A stretch of 14,917 nt of DNA from Rhizobacter sp. (GTDB lineage: Bacteria; Pseudomonadota; Gammaproteobacteria; Burkholderiales; Burkholderiaceae_C). The notes under the pieces were generated by a model. The model had not been told where the DNA came from. It did not search any database and saw only the letters and a program-made list of their open reading frames with translations. Each line of letters begins with the position of its first letter. Position 1 is the stretch's first letter. The position numbers were made by a program, and so were the translations under genes. Shown here piece by piece: positions 1-9,902 of the stretch. Where the stretch lies: assembly GCA_014380155.1 (NCBI GenBank), contig JACMKJ010000098.1, positions 1 to 14,917 of the forward strand, given 5' to 3'.

Positions 1-1
1 C

Positions 2-3179
<3,178 letters not shown>

Positions 3180-3199
<20 letters not shown>

Positions 3200-4160
3200 C
3201 AACGCCCCTGCGGGTGACAAGCTGCCCGATCGCACCATGAGCGACGTCGTGCTGATCGTCGACGACGTGCCCGACAACCTGTCGCTCCTGCACGACGCGC
3301 TCGATGAAGCGGGCTACACCGTGCTGGTGGCCACCAACGGTGAGAGTGCCCTGCAACGCGCTGCCCAAACTCTGCCCGACGTGGTGCTGCTCGATGCCGT
3401 GATGCCGGGCATGGACGGCTTCGAGGTGGCGCGCCGCCTGAAGGCGCAGGCCGATACAGCGCACATCCCGATCATCTTCATGACCGGCTTGACCGACACC
3501 GAGCACGTGGTGGCGGCGTTTGCCGCAGGCGGTGTCGACTACGTCACCAAGCCGATCCGGCCGCAGGAGGTGCTGGCCCGCATGTCGGTGCACATGCAAA
3601 GCGCGCGGCAGGCACGGCAGGCGCGCAACGCGCTCGACGCGTTTGGCCACGCGACCATGGCGGTGCACCTGAGCAACGATTTGGGTGCGGGCAAGGCCGT
3701 GTGGCAAACCGCGCTCGCGCGTCAGCTGATGCACAGCTACTTCGCCGTCGCGCCCGGGCAGGTGCCCGAAGAGCTGCTCGTGTGGTTGCGCGAGCAGTCG
3801 GCTCTGGCGGCTGAGGGCCGTGAGCTCAAACCACTCACGGTCACACGAGAGCCGAAACAGCTCGTATTCTCTTTGCAGGAGCGCACCAGCGACGACGATT
3901 GGCTGATGGTGATGCGCGAGGTGTCCGACGCCGCGGTGGTCGACGCCGTGCTGCAGGCCTTCAAGCTCACCATGCGCGAGGCCGAGGTTTTGTACTGGGT
4001 GGTCAAGGGCAAGACCAACCGCGACATCGGCGACATCCTGGGCAGCAGCCCTGCCACAGTCAAAAAACACCTGGAGCATGTGTTTGCCAAGCTCGGCGTC
4101 GAAACACGCAACGCAGCCGCGTCGCTCGCGATGAAGAAGGTGCGGCTGCTGGCCTCCTGA
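3180..4160 (+). CDS. Two-component response regulator, REC plus LuxR-type HTH
   Basis: A 326-residue DNA-binding response regulator, the likely partner of the upstream kinase. The receiver spans residues 22-140 with the acidic pair Asp28/Asp29, phospho-acceptor Asp72 in LLDAVMPGMDG, Thr102 and Lys124 in VTKP. Residues 140-250 form an extra domain with no clear family. The C-terminal LuxR/GerE HTH runs from about 255 to 320 (LTMREAEVL, then KGKTNRDIG and ATVKKHLEHVFAKLGV). The start is uncertain. ATG 3180 overlaps the kinase gene by 20 bases; GTG 3171 lies 9 bases further up; ATG 3237 begins just before the receiver (MSDVVLIVDD) and leaves a 37-base gap. None has a convincing Shine-Dalgarno sequence, which fits translational coupling to the kinase. 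Targets are not visible in the sequence; control of the urt operon about 7 kb downstream is inferred. Confidence 0.92.
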
Positions 4161-4197
4161 GGCCGCTCGTGCATAAGATCGGGCTATTTCCGGCCTC
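4151..4197 (+). promoter_or_regulatory. Three complementary arms around a stop codon, reaching the next start codon
   Basis: GGCCTC at 4151-4156 and GGCCTC at 4192-4197 can both pair with GAGGCC at 4159-4164, so two mutually exclusive hairpins are possible. The middle arm overlaps the response-regulator stop codon (4158-4160) and the last arm ends directly at the ATG of the next gene (4198). The loop contains TAAGAT at 4174-4179, a weak -10-like hexamer without a matching -35. No Shine-Dalgarno sequence precedes 4198. The structure could be a terminator for the two-component genes or a control of the next start. This is seen in sequence; function is inferred. Confidence 0.35.
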
Positions 4198-4989
4198 ATG
4201 AAAACCCTCTACCAAGCTGCCAGCGCCGTCGAAGCCCACATGCTTCGTGACCTGCTCAAGCGCGAAGGCATCGTTGCCCACATCCTTGGCGAGCACCTGC
4301 AGGGCGCGCTGGGCGAGCTGCCGGCGGCGGGGCTGATTCGCCTGGTGGTCGAAGAGCCTGACTTCGACCGCGCCCGCGTGCTGGTCGACCAGTGGGATGC
4401 CGAACAACCTTCGCACACCCCCGCGCTGCCTCCACCGACACGGTCCAGGTCGTTCCTGGTGTTTCTGATGGGTCTGGCGCTGGGTGTGGTCGGTACGGCC
4501 GCTTTCTTCCGCTCGGCCGTCACCGTCGAAGGGGTTGACTACAACCGCGATGGCCTGCTCGACGAAAAATGGGTCTACGCCCCCGGCGGCAGCCTGTTGC
4601 GCAGCGAGGCCGATCGCAACCTCGATGGCAAGCCCGACTACCTGGCCTACTTCGACCGCCGAGGCCTGCTCGACACCGCCGAGGCCGACGACGACTTCAA
4701 CGGCCAGTTCGAGACGCAGATCCGCTTTCGCTTCGGCAGCGTCGAGAGCCAGGTCGCCGACACCGATGGCGACGGCTTCCGCGACCTTCGATACAACTTC
4801 AGCAACGGCGTGCTGTCCTCCACCGAGTCGCTGAACCCGTCGACCGGCTTGCCCCTGCGCACTGAGCATTTCAAGCTGGGCAAGCTGCTGCACGCAGACG
4901 TTGACACCGACAAAGACGGCGTGCTGGACACCCGCATCACCTACACGCCGCTGGGCGAGGTGGCCGCGAGAACGGCGATGACGAGGTAG
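4198..4989 (+). CDS. DUF2007-like protein with one membrane helix and acidic-loop repeats
   Basis: A 263-residue protein of unknown function. Residues 1-70 resemble DUF2007 (putative signal-transducing domain), with the opening MKTLYQAASAVEAHMLRDLL, the LLKREGI turn and a VVEEPDFDRARVLV stretch. A proline-rich linker leads to one hydrophobic helix at about 85-104. After it come about six repeats of 24-25 residues beginning near residues 114, 139, 164, 188, 213 and 236. Five carry an EF-hand-like or thrombospondin-3-like acidic loop (for example DYNRDGLLD, DTDGDGFRD, DTDKDGVLD); the fifth in order is degenerate (LNPSTG). Each loop is followed by an aromatic strand and a glycine turn. The positive charge before the helix suggests the DUF2007 part is cytoplasmic and the repeats periplasmic, where they could bind calcium. 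The start at ATG 4198 gives the full DUF2007 N-terminus; no ribosome-binding site is apparent. The role is not known. Confidence 0.85.
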   Translation: MKTLYQAASAVEAHMLRDLLKREGIVAHILGEHLQGALGELPAAGLIRLVVEEPDFDRARVLVDQWDAEQPSHTPALPPPTRSRSFLVFLMGLALGVVGTAAFFRSAVTVEGVDYNRDGLLDEKWVYAPGGSLLRSEADRNLDGKPDYLAYFDRRGLLDTAEADDDFNGQFETQIRFRFGSVESQVADTDGDGFRDLRYNFSNGVLSSTESLNPSTGLPLRTEHFKLGKLLHADVDTDKDGVLDTRITYTPLGEVAARTAMTR

Positions 4990-5018
4990 CTCGGGCGGTG
5001 TGGTTGTAGCCCTGCTTT

Positions 5019-5034
5019 GGGGGCTGTCGGCCCC
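5019..5034 (+). other. Small GC-rich hairpin between the two membrane-anchored protein genes
   Basis: GGGGC (5020-5024) and GCCCC (5030-5034) flank a TGTCG loop in the 71-base spacer 4990-5060. No T-run follows, so it is at best a weak terminator or pause site. The rest of the spacer shows only a weak -10-like CATGAT (5043-5048) just before the next ATG. Confidence 0.25.
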
Positions 5035-5060
5035 TGCTTGGCCATGATGCAATCACGGCC

Positions 5061-5843
5061 ATGAAAGACGAGGTTCAGACCATCCGCCAGCGACTGCAAG
5101 ACCTGCACGAGTCTCACGTCACCGGTTTTGCAGACGACGCTCAATACGCACAAGCGCGGGCACTGCTGGAGCGCAAGCTGGTTGACGCGGTGATGCGGGG
5201 CGCGCCCACGCCTCCCGCCATCGCCGAGGTCGCCCCCGCCTCGGCTGTGGCAGAGCCGCCACCACCAGCAGCTCGCATTCAATGGCTGCCATGGTTGGCC
5301 GCTGCGGCGGCGGCACACGTGCTGGTGGGGCTGGCGTACTGGTGGTCGGCCTCTGGCAGTTCGTCTGCGAGCTCAGTGGCCAGCAGCAAAGCGCCGTCAG
5401 TCGCTGCCGCGGCCGCACAGGCACCAGAGACCCTGGCCTCGGCTGCGGCCGTGATCGACAACGCACCGTTGTTGACACCTGCCGCCGTGGTGACTGGTAC
5501 CAGCATCACCGGTACCGTCTACCTGACACCGGCACTGGCTCTCAAGGCGCGCGCCAGCGACACCGTCTTCGTCTTTGCCCGCGCGGTGGACGGCCCACCC
5601 ATGCCGCTGGCCGTGATCCGCAAACAGGTCAAAGACCTGCCCCTGCAATTCACGCTCGACGACAGCATGGCCATGTGGCCCGCAGCCAAGGTGTCGGCCT
5701 ACCCCCGCGTGGTGGTGACGGCGCGGGTCAGCAAGAGCGGCGAGGGCCAGGCCCGCCCCGGCGACCTGCAGGGCGAGTCGCCGGTGGTCGCAGCCGGTGT
5801 GGCCGGCCTGCGGATCGAGATCGGCACCGTGGTCGAGAAATAG
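5061..5843 (+). CDS. CcmI/CycH-like protein lacking TPR repeats
   Basis: A 260-residue protein whose C-terminal region (about 148-258) matches the periplasmic C-terminal domain typical of CcmI/CycH, a factor that handles apocytochrome c for haem attachment. Recognisable pieces are GTVYLTPAL, DTVFVFARAVDGPPMPLAV, the LPLQFTLDDSMAM core, VVVTARVSKSG and PGDLQGES. Residues 1-45 resemble the cytoplasmic coil of CcmI (GFADDAQYAQARALLERKL). One membrane helix lies at about 75-94, then an Ala/Ser-rich linker. The second helix and the TPR array that bind the apocytochrome in true CcmI are absent, so it is shorter than usual (about 400 residues). No other ccm gene is visible nearby. It could be a specialised or degenerate paralogue, or a general chaperone. 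Start ATG 5061 is the first in frame before the coil, with no clear Shine-Dalgarno sequence. Domain assignment is good; function is uncertain. Confidence 0.82.
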   Translation: MKDEVQTIRQRLQDLHESHVTGFADDAQYAQARALLERKLVDAVMRGAPTPPAIAEVAPASAVAEPPPPAARIQWLPWLAAAAAAHVLVGLAYWWSASGSSSASSVASSKAPSVAAAAAQAPETLASAAAVIDNAPLLTPAAVVTGTSITGTVYLTPALALKARASDTVFVFARAVDGPPMPLAVIRKQVKDLPLQFTLDDSMAMWPAAKVSAYPRVVVTARVSKSGEGQARPGDLQGESPVVAAGVAGLRIEIGTVVEK

Positions 5844-5845
5844 AC

Positions 5846-5870
5846 CCGAGGTGCCGGCCGATCACCTCGG
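5846..5870. terminator. Shared hairpin between convergent genes
   Basis: CCGAGGTG (5846-5853) and CACCTCGG (5863-5870) form a perfect 8-bp stem with a 9-base loop. It sits right after the CcmI-like stop codon on the plus strand, and its right arm covers the last two codons and stop of the caspase-like gene on the minus strand. It is symmetric, so it could stop transcription from both sides, but neither side has a T-run; its use as a terminator is inferred. Confidence 0.55.
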
Positions 5871-7562
5871 CGACAACACGAAGTCGCCCGCCTCGTGGCC
5901 GGCAAAGCCGATGGGTGCGTATTGCGGCTGCTGCGCAATCTTCAAGCGCCTGCCCAGGTGAGCGAAACGGGCCGACACCGCGTTGTGCAGCTCTTGCGCT
6001 GCCACCGGCGATTTCACCTGCGCCAGCACGTCGAGCAGGCTGCGCGCAAACAGCGAGTGCTGCACGCTGCCCCCGTCGACCACCGGCTCCAGGCCGCCCG
6101 AGGTCATGGCGACACGCGCGCGCTGCTTGCTCAGTTGTTTGAGCGGGTTGATGCGTTGTTCCAGTGTCAGCGCCTGGTCAATGGCAGGCACCAGCGAACG
6201 GGTCAGCGTGCCCGAGTAGCACGAGTCGGCGATCACCAACACGTGGCGCGCCGTCATGGCCGAGAGCTGGTCGGTCACGTCGATCACCGACACCCACTGC
6301 GCAATGTCTTTTTCGTCGCCGTCCACAGGGATCCAGTAGCCGCGTGCCGTGACCGGGTCCATCTGGCCATGGCCGGCGTAATAGACCACCACCTGGTCTT
6401 GCGGCCCCACCTGCTGGCGCAGGCGGCTGAGCGCGGCCAGCAGCTGCTGGCGGTTGACGTCTTGCAGCAGCGTCACGTCAAAACCGAAGCGCTGCTTCAA
6501 CACGCCCGCCACGGCCTGGGCGTCGGAGCGCGGGGTGTCGAGCGGGGTCCAGTGTTTGTATTGCTGGTTGGCAATGACGAGCGCAAAACGTTTGCCGGGC
6601 AAGAGCGGTGCTGAAGGTGCAGCGCCGGCAGCGGGTGGCGCCAGATCGAGCGCCGCGGTGACCGCTGGTGACGCACCAAGAGCTGCTGTGGCGCTCTGCG
6701 GCGCGGAGCGTTGCACCAGCGTCAACTCGGCCTGTGCCTGGGCGCCCACGTCGTCTTCGGCCTGCACCAGCAGCGTGGTGCGATCGCTGCCCACCGTCAC
6801 CGGGATGCTGAGCAAGCCTTGTGCATCGGGCCGTTGAGGTTGGCCATTGACACGCACCGACTTCAGGCCGGCAGTGCCTGCCACACGCACCACCACGTCG
6901 AGCGGGCCGGCCGGGCTTTCGATCACCACCGGGCCACCGACCACGCGTGGCACGGGTGTGGCGCCGAGGGGCGACACGATGTCCACGCGCAAGCGCTCGG
7001 CGCGCTGGATCGACAGACCCGCCACCAGGCCGCCGGTCACCTTGTTGACAAGGTCGTTGACCCGGCTGAGCGTGTCGAGCGACGACACGCCCTTGGCCGC
7101 GGCCAGCAAGGCCGACTGCTCCAGAAAGCCCGCGAGGCCCATCAGTGCGCGTGCGTCGCCTTGTGCTGCAGCCTTTTCGTACCACGACTTGGCCATCGCG
7201 CGCTCACCGCGCTGGTCGAACAACTCGGCCACCGTGGTCTGTGCTTCGGGGATGCCTTCGGAGGCCATGGGCAACCACATCTTCACCGCGGCGCTGTGGT
7301 CTTGCAGCTGCACGTATTCGCCACCACCGGCCTGGCATTGCGCCGGTGTGAGGCGGGTGGCGCGCCGTGGCGTGACGCTGGTGCTGAAGGCGCCCAGTCG
7401 GCGTACCTGGCCCGGCAGCAGGCAATGAACCAGACCGTCTGACACCGACTCCGTGGCGGGCGTGTCGGCCGCCGCAGCGCCGGGGCCCCAGATCAGACCG
7501 AGGCACCCCAGCGCGCCCGCGACCGCATGGCGGCACAGCCGCCGCATTCCCTTGTGTTCCAT
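5862..7562 (-). CDS. Exported caspase-like (peptidase C14) protein with Sel1-like repeats
   Basis: A 566-residue metacaspase-like protein. A signal peptide covers about residues 1-32 (cleavage near AAA-DTP), so it should act in the periplasm or beyond. Residues 88-145 hold Sel1/TPR-like helices (AVKMWLPMASEGIPEAQTTVAELF, then SWYEKAAAQGDARALMGLAGF). Residues 190-285 look like a beta-sandwich with an Ig-like VRVNGQP turn. An Ala/Pro linker precedes the caspase fold (about 324-566). The catalytic pair is visible: His398 in VVYYAGHGQ and Cys448 in VIADSCYSG; KRFALVIANQQY opens the p20-like part. Family knowledge implies cleavage after a basic residue (Arg/Lys), but the target is unknown. The first ATG (7562) lies 6 bases after the OmpA-family stop, indicating one transcript and coupled translation; the ATG at 7547 is a possible alternative start. 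The gene converges on the CcmI-like gene. Confidence 0.92.
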   Translation of the reverse strand: MEHKGMRRLCRHAVAGALGCLGLIWGPGAAAADTPATESVSDGLVHCLLPGQVRRLGAFSTSVTPRRATRLTPAQCQAGGGEYVQLQDHSAAVKMWLPMASEGIPEAQTTVAELFDQRGERAMAKSWYEKAAAQGDARALMGLAGFLEQSALLAAAKGVSSLDTLSRVNDLVNKVTGGLVAGLSIQRAERLRVDIVSPLGATPVPRVVGGPVVIESPAGPLDVVVRVAGTAGLKSVRVNGQPQRPDAQGLLSIPVTVGSDRTTLLVQAEDDVGAQAQAELTLVQRSAPQSATAALGASPAVTAALDLAPPAAGAAPSAPLLPGKRFALVIANQQYKHWTPLDTPRSDAQAVAGVLKQRFGFDVTLLQDVNRQQLLAALSRLRQQVGPQDQVVVYYAGHGQMDPVTARGYWIPVDGDEKDIAQWVSVIDVTDQLSAMTARHVLVIADSCYSGTLTRSLVPAIDQALTLEQRINPLKQLSKQRARVAMTSGGLEPVVDGGSVQHSLFARSLLDVLAQVKSPVAAQELHNAVSARFAHLGRRLKIAQQPQYAPIGFAGHEAGDFVLSPR

Positions 7563-7568
7563 GCTCGA

Positions 7569-8159
7569 TCAGCCGGCGCGAAACTGAACGCGGCGGTTCG
7601 AGGCGCTGTAGGGGTTGGATTTGTCGAGCAGCTTGTGCGGGCCTTTGCCTTCGACCGTGAGCAGTGTCACCGGCAACTTCTTCACACCCGTGAGGTAAGC
7701 GCGCACCGAGGCAGCTCGGCGGTAGGAGAGCTTCTCGTTGTAGTCGAGGCTGCCTTTGGCATCGGTGTGGCCTTCGACCACCACCTTGATCGTGCCTTCG
7801 GTCAGGCGAATGCCTTCTGCAATGACGTCGAGCTGCTCCCTGGCCTTGGGCGACAGCGTGGCCGAATCAAACTCGAAGTGAACCGGCACCGACACGGCGC
7901 TCGCTTCGCTGACCGACTTGGTGGGCGTCTGCTCGAGCAGTGCAAACGGCGAACGGCCGTTCTGGTTGGGCATGCCGCGCAACTTGGTGTTTTCGCTCGC
8001 ACCGCGCGAAAGGATGTCGGCAACGTCTTGGGCCGAGGGTGTTTGCCCCGGTTCGTAAACCATCACGGTCTGAGCCTGCGCGATCGGCGCAGCAAGCGCG
8101 AGCGTGAAAGCGGCGGTGCAAACAGCGCGTGCGCGCAGTGATGTGTTTTGTTTTTTCAT
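7569..8159 (-). CDS. OmpA-family peptidoglycan-binding protein
   Basis: A 196-residue exported protein. A signal peptide (MKKQNTSLRARAV, hydrophobic core, AQA-Q cleavage near residue 29) is followed by about 60 residues without a known fold and then an OmpA C-terminal domain (about 93-193). FEFDSATL opens the domain. The diaminopimelate-binding residues of OmpA correspond to Asp133 in EGHTDAKGS and Arg148 in LSYRRA, both present. There is no N-terminal barrel and no lipobox, so it is probably a soluble periplasmic peptidoglycan-binding module. The reading frame continues up to 8249, but ATG 8159 was chosen because it begins the signal peptide and has AGGGAG a few bases upstream. It is the first gene of a two-gene minus-strand unit with the caspase-like gene, and may anchor or localise that protein at the cell wall (inference). 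Confidence 0.92.
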   Translation of the reverse strand: MKKQNTSLRARAVCTAAFTLALAAPIAQAQTVMVYEPGQTPSAQDVADILSRGASENTKLRGMPNQNGRSPFALLEQTPTKSVSEASAVSVPVHFEFDSATLSPKAREQLDVIAEGIRLTEGTIKVVVEGHTDAKGSLDYNEKLSYRRAASVRAYLTGVKKLPVTLLTVEGKGPHKLLDKSNPYSASNRRVQFRAG

Positions 8160-8180
8160 GGGGCTCCCTGAAGCGTGAAC

Positions 8181-8198
8181 GGAAAACAAAAATTTTCC
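8181..8198. promoter_or_regulatory. AT-rich inverted repeat upstream of the OmpA-family gene
   Basis: GGAAAA (8181-8186) and TTTTCC (8193-8198) are inverted copies around an A-rich centre, about 22 bases upstream of the OmpA-family start on the minus strand. Such an AT-rich island stands out in this GC-rich DNA and could be an operator or leader hairpin. No clear promoter hexamers were found near it. Confidence 0.3.
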
Positions 8199-8285
8199 CA
8201 TGGCGCACTCGCCGCCTTGCCCCCGCATGAGAGGGATGCCGATGAACAAGGTTGCAACAAAGAGAAACGTTGTGGCACGTCCACC

Positions 8286-8306
8286 CGCAAAGGGGATTCC
8301 TTTGCG
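8286..8306. promoter_or_regulatory. Perfect 8-bp hairpin in the divergent intergenic region
   Basis: CGCAAAGG (8286-8293) and CCTTTGCG (8299-8306) pair perfectly around GGATT. The element lies midway in the 234-base region between the divergent OmpA-family gene (minus) and the autotransporter gene (plus). It lacks a T-run, so it is more likely an operator-like dyad or leader structure than a terminator. The rest of 8160-8393 shows only the inverted repeat at 8181-8198 and the palindrome GTTGCAAC at 8251-8258; no convincing sigma-70 pair was found. Confidence 0.35.
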
Positions 8307-8393
8307 CGCTTTGCATCTGGATCATCGCCAGCTTTGCTCTTTGATCCTCACGGGTTGCATCGCCCGTCCCTGTCTTGAATCGCTTCCAGAAAA

Positions 8394-9884
8394 ATGAAAA
8401 CACATTCGCTCAACCAACTTTCGCCACTGGCCCTCTTGCCCTGCCTGCTGTCCATCACCCCCGATGCATCGGCAGCGATCGTTTGCAGCCCCTCGGCCAT
8501 GCCGAGCGCCGACATCGTGTCTCTGCGCGGCAACTGCATCGACAACATCACCAACCTGCAGCTCAGCAGCGGCACCGAGATCTGGCGTGTCACGTCGCCG
8601 GCTGGCGACCAGTCGGTGGGTACGCGGCCAGTTGCTGGCGGCCCTCTCGAGGTGGTGGCGCCCACGCTCGCGGGTGACCACACCTACTACATCACCCACA
8701 TCAACGACGGCTATGGCGGCTCCGTCAGCCTCGGTGGGGAAGGCGGCTACCCGCAGGTGACAGTGACGATCGACGGCGCCGCGTGCGATGTGCCTGCTTC
8801 CAGCGATGCAGGCCGTGCTCACATCGCTTCTCGCCGCCGCACGCCTCACGCCCCGGGATGCGACGGGGTCGACCCCACACTGAGCCAGGTGGCCAGCGCG
8901 CTCACCAACTTGCAGACCGATCACATGCGCCGCCTCCTGAGCCAGGCCGCTGCGCGCTTGCGCCTGCTGCGCGCCGGGCGCACCGGCCCACGCTTCGATG
9001 TGCAAGGTGTGCCCCTGCCTACGGCGCCAGAGGGCGAGGCCGAGTCGGGCCGCAACAACCGCCTCGGCTTCTACGTCAGTGGCCTGGGTGATTACCTGCG
9101 CCAGGCTGCGGCCGCAGGGCAGTCTGAACTGACCTCGCGCACCGACATGCTGTCGATCGGCGCCGATTACCGGCTCAACGACGACTGGGCCTTGGGTGGC
9201 AACGTGGGCGCGTCTCGCTCGCGTGTCAGCTTTGCAGGCTCGGCCAGCCGGCAGCGCAGCCGAGGCGACCAGGCCACGGCCTACGCCAGCTGGAGCCCAA
9301 CGCAGACCACCTACCTCAGCACCACGCTGAGCCATGAGGCGAATCGATTCGACCTGACGCGCGACGACGGAACCGGTGTGCTTTCGTACGGCTCACCGCG
9401 CGGCCGTGGCTGGGGCTTGAGTGTCTCGGGCGGGCGCGACTTTGTCAGCGGCGCTTGGTCCATCGGCCCCTATGTCAGGTGGGACCACGTCATCTCGCGC
9501 ATCGACGCGTTCGATGAAACCGGCAGCGACTCGGCCCTGTCGCTGAGCGCGCACCGCATTCGCTCGAACACCTTGAACGTGGGCGCACAAACCCAGCTCA
9601 GCATCCCGGTGTCATGGGGCCTCGTGTTGCCCCATGTGCGTGTTGAGCTGACGCGCCGCAAAGACAGCACGCAGCAGCAGGCCAACGCCACCTTGCTCAT
9701 CGACAACACGCCGGTGTTCGAGTCGGCGGACGGTGAAATCGACCGCAACTATGGCGCGGTGGCCCTGGGCGTGGCCGGCGTCAACCAGGGCGGTGCGAGT
9801 TGGTTTGCCGACTGGGAGTCGACGGTGGCGCAACAGGGTTATCGCGCACGGCGCATCGTGCTCGGTTTGCGCTTCGAGCTCTGA
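8394..9884 (+). CDS. Autotransporter-barrel outer-membrane protein with short passenger
   Basis: A 496-residue exported protein. A signal peptide ends near residue 27 (SITPDASA-AIV). The passenger (about 28-220) is short, has four cysteines spread along its length, and contains a beta-rich part (QLSSGTEIWRVTSPAG, THINDGYGGSVSLGG). It also has an alpha-helical stretch before the barrel (SQVASALTNLQTDHMRRLLSQ, at about 163-190), as expected of the helix that threads an autotransporter pore. Residues about 222-496 are an autotransporter beta-domain: GFYVSGLGDYLRQ, ADYRLNDDWALGGNVG, repeated alternating aromatic strands, and final strand ARRIVLGLRFEL. The terminal residue is Leu, not the common Phe/Trp, though a Phe lies two before it. 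ATG 8394 begins the signal peptide with only a weak purine-rich leader. The passenger matches no family I recognise. The glycosyltransferase gene follows after 18 bases. Confidence 0.87.
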   Translation: MKTHSLNQLSPLALLPCLLSITPDASAAIVCSPSAMPSADIVSLRGNCIDNITNLQLSSGTEIWRVTSPAGDQSVGTRPVAGGPLEVVAPTLAGDHTYYITHINDGYGGSVSLGGEGGYPQVTVTIDGAACDVPASSDAGRAHIASRRRTPHAPGCDGVDPTLSQVASALTNLQTDHMRRLLSQAAARLRLLRAGRTGPRFDVQGVPLPTAPEGEAESGRNNRLGFYVSGLGDYLRQAAAAGQSELTSRTDMLSIGADYRLNDDWALGGNVGASRSRVSFAGSASRQRSRGDQATAYASWSPTQTTYLSTTLSHEANRFDLTRDDGTGVLSYGSPRGRGWGLSVSGGRDFVSGAWSIGPYVRWDHVISRIDAFDETGSDSALSLSAHRIRSNTLNVGAQTQLSIPVSWGLVLPHVRVELTRRKDSTQQQANATLLIDNTPVFESADGEIDRNYGAVALGVAGVNQGGASWFADWESTVAQQGYRARRIVLGLRFEL

Positions 9885-9902
9885 GGCCGGGGAGGCGAGC
9901 GC

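Noticed and set aside
4060..5052. A 330-codon minus-strand open frame opposite the DUF2007-like gene
   Set aside because: The plus strand holds a clear DUF2007-like domain, helix and ordered repeats; the reverse product shows only compositional bias.
6711..8141. Plus-strand open frames (6711-7442, 7527-8141) opposite the caspase-like and OmpA-family genes
   Set aside because: Catalytic and peptidoglycan-binding motifs are on the minus strand; the plus-strand products are His/Arg-rich shadows.
8160..8249. Longer N-terminus for the OmpA-family gene from 8249
   Set aside because: ATG 8159 has an AGGGAG ribosome-binding site and begins a standard signal peptide; the extension would hide it.
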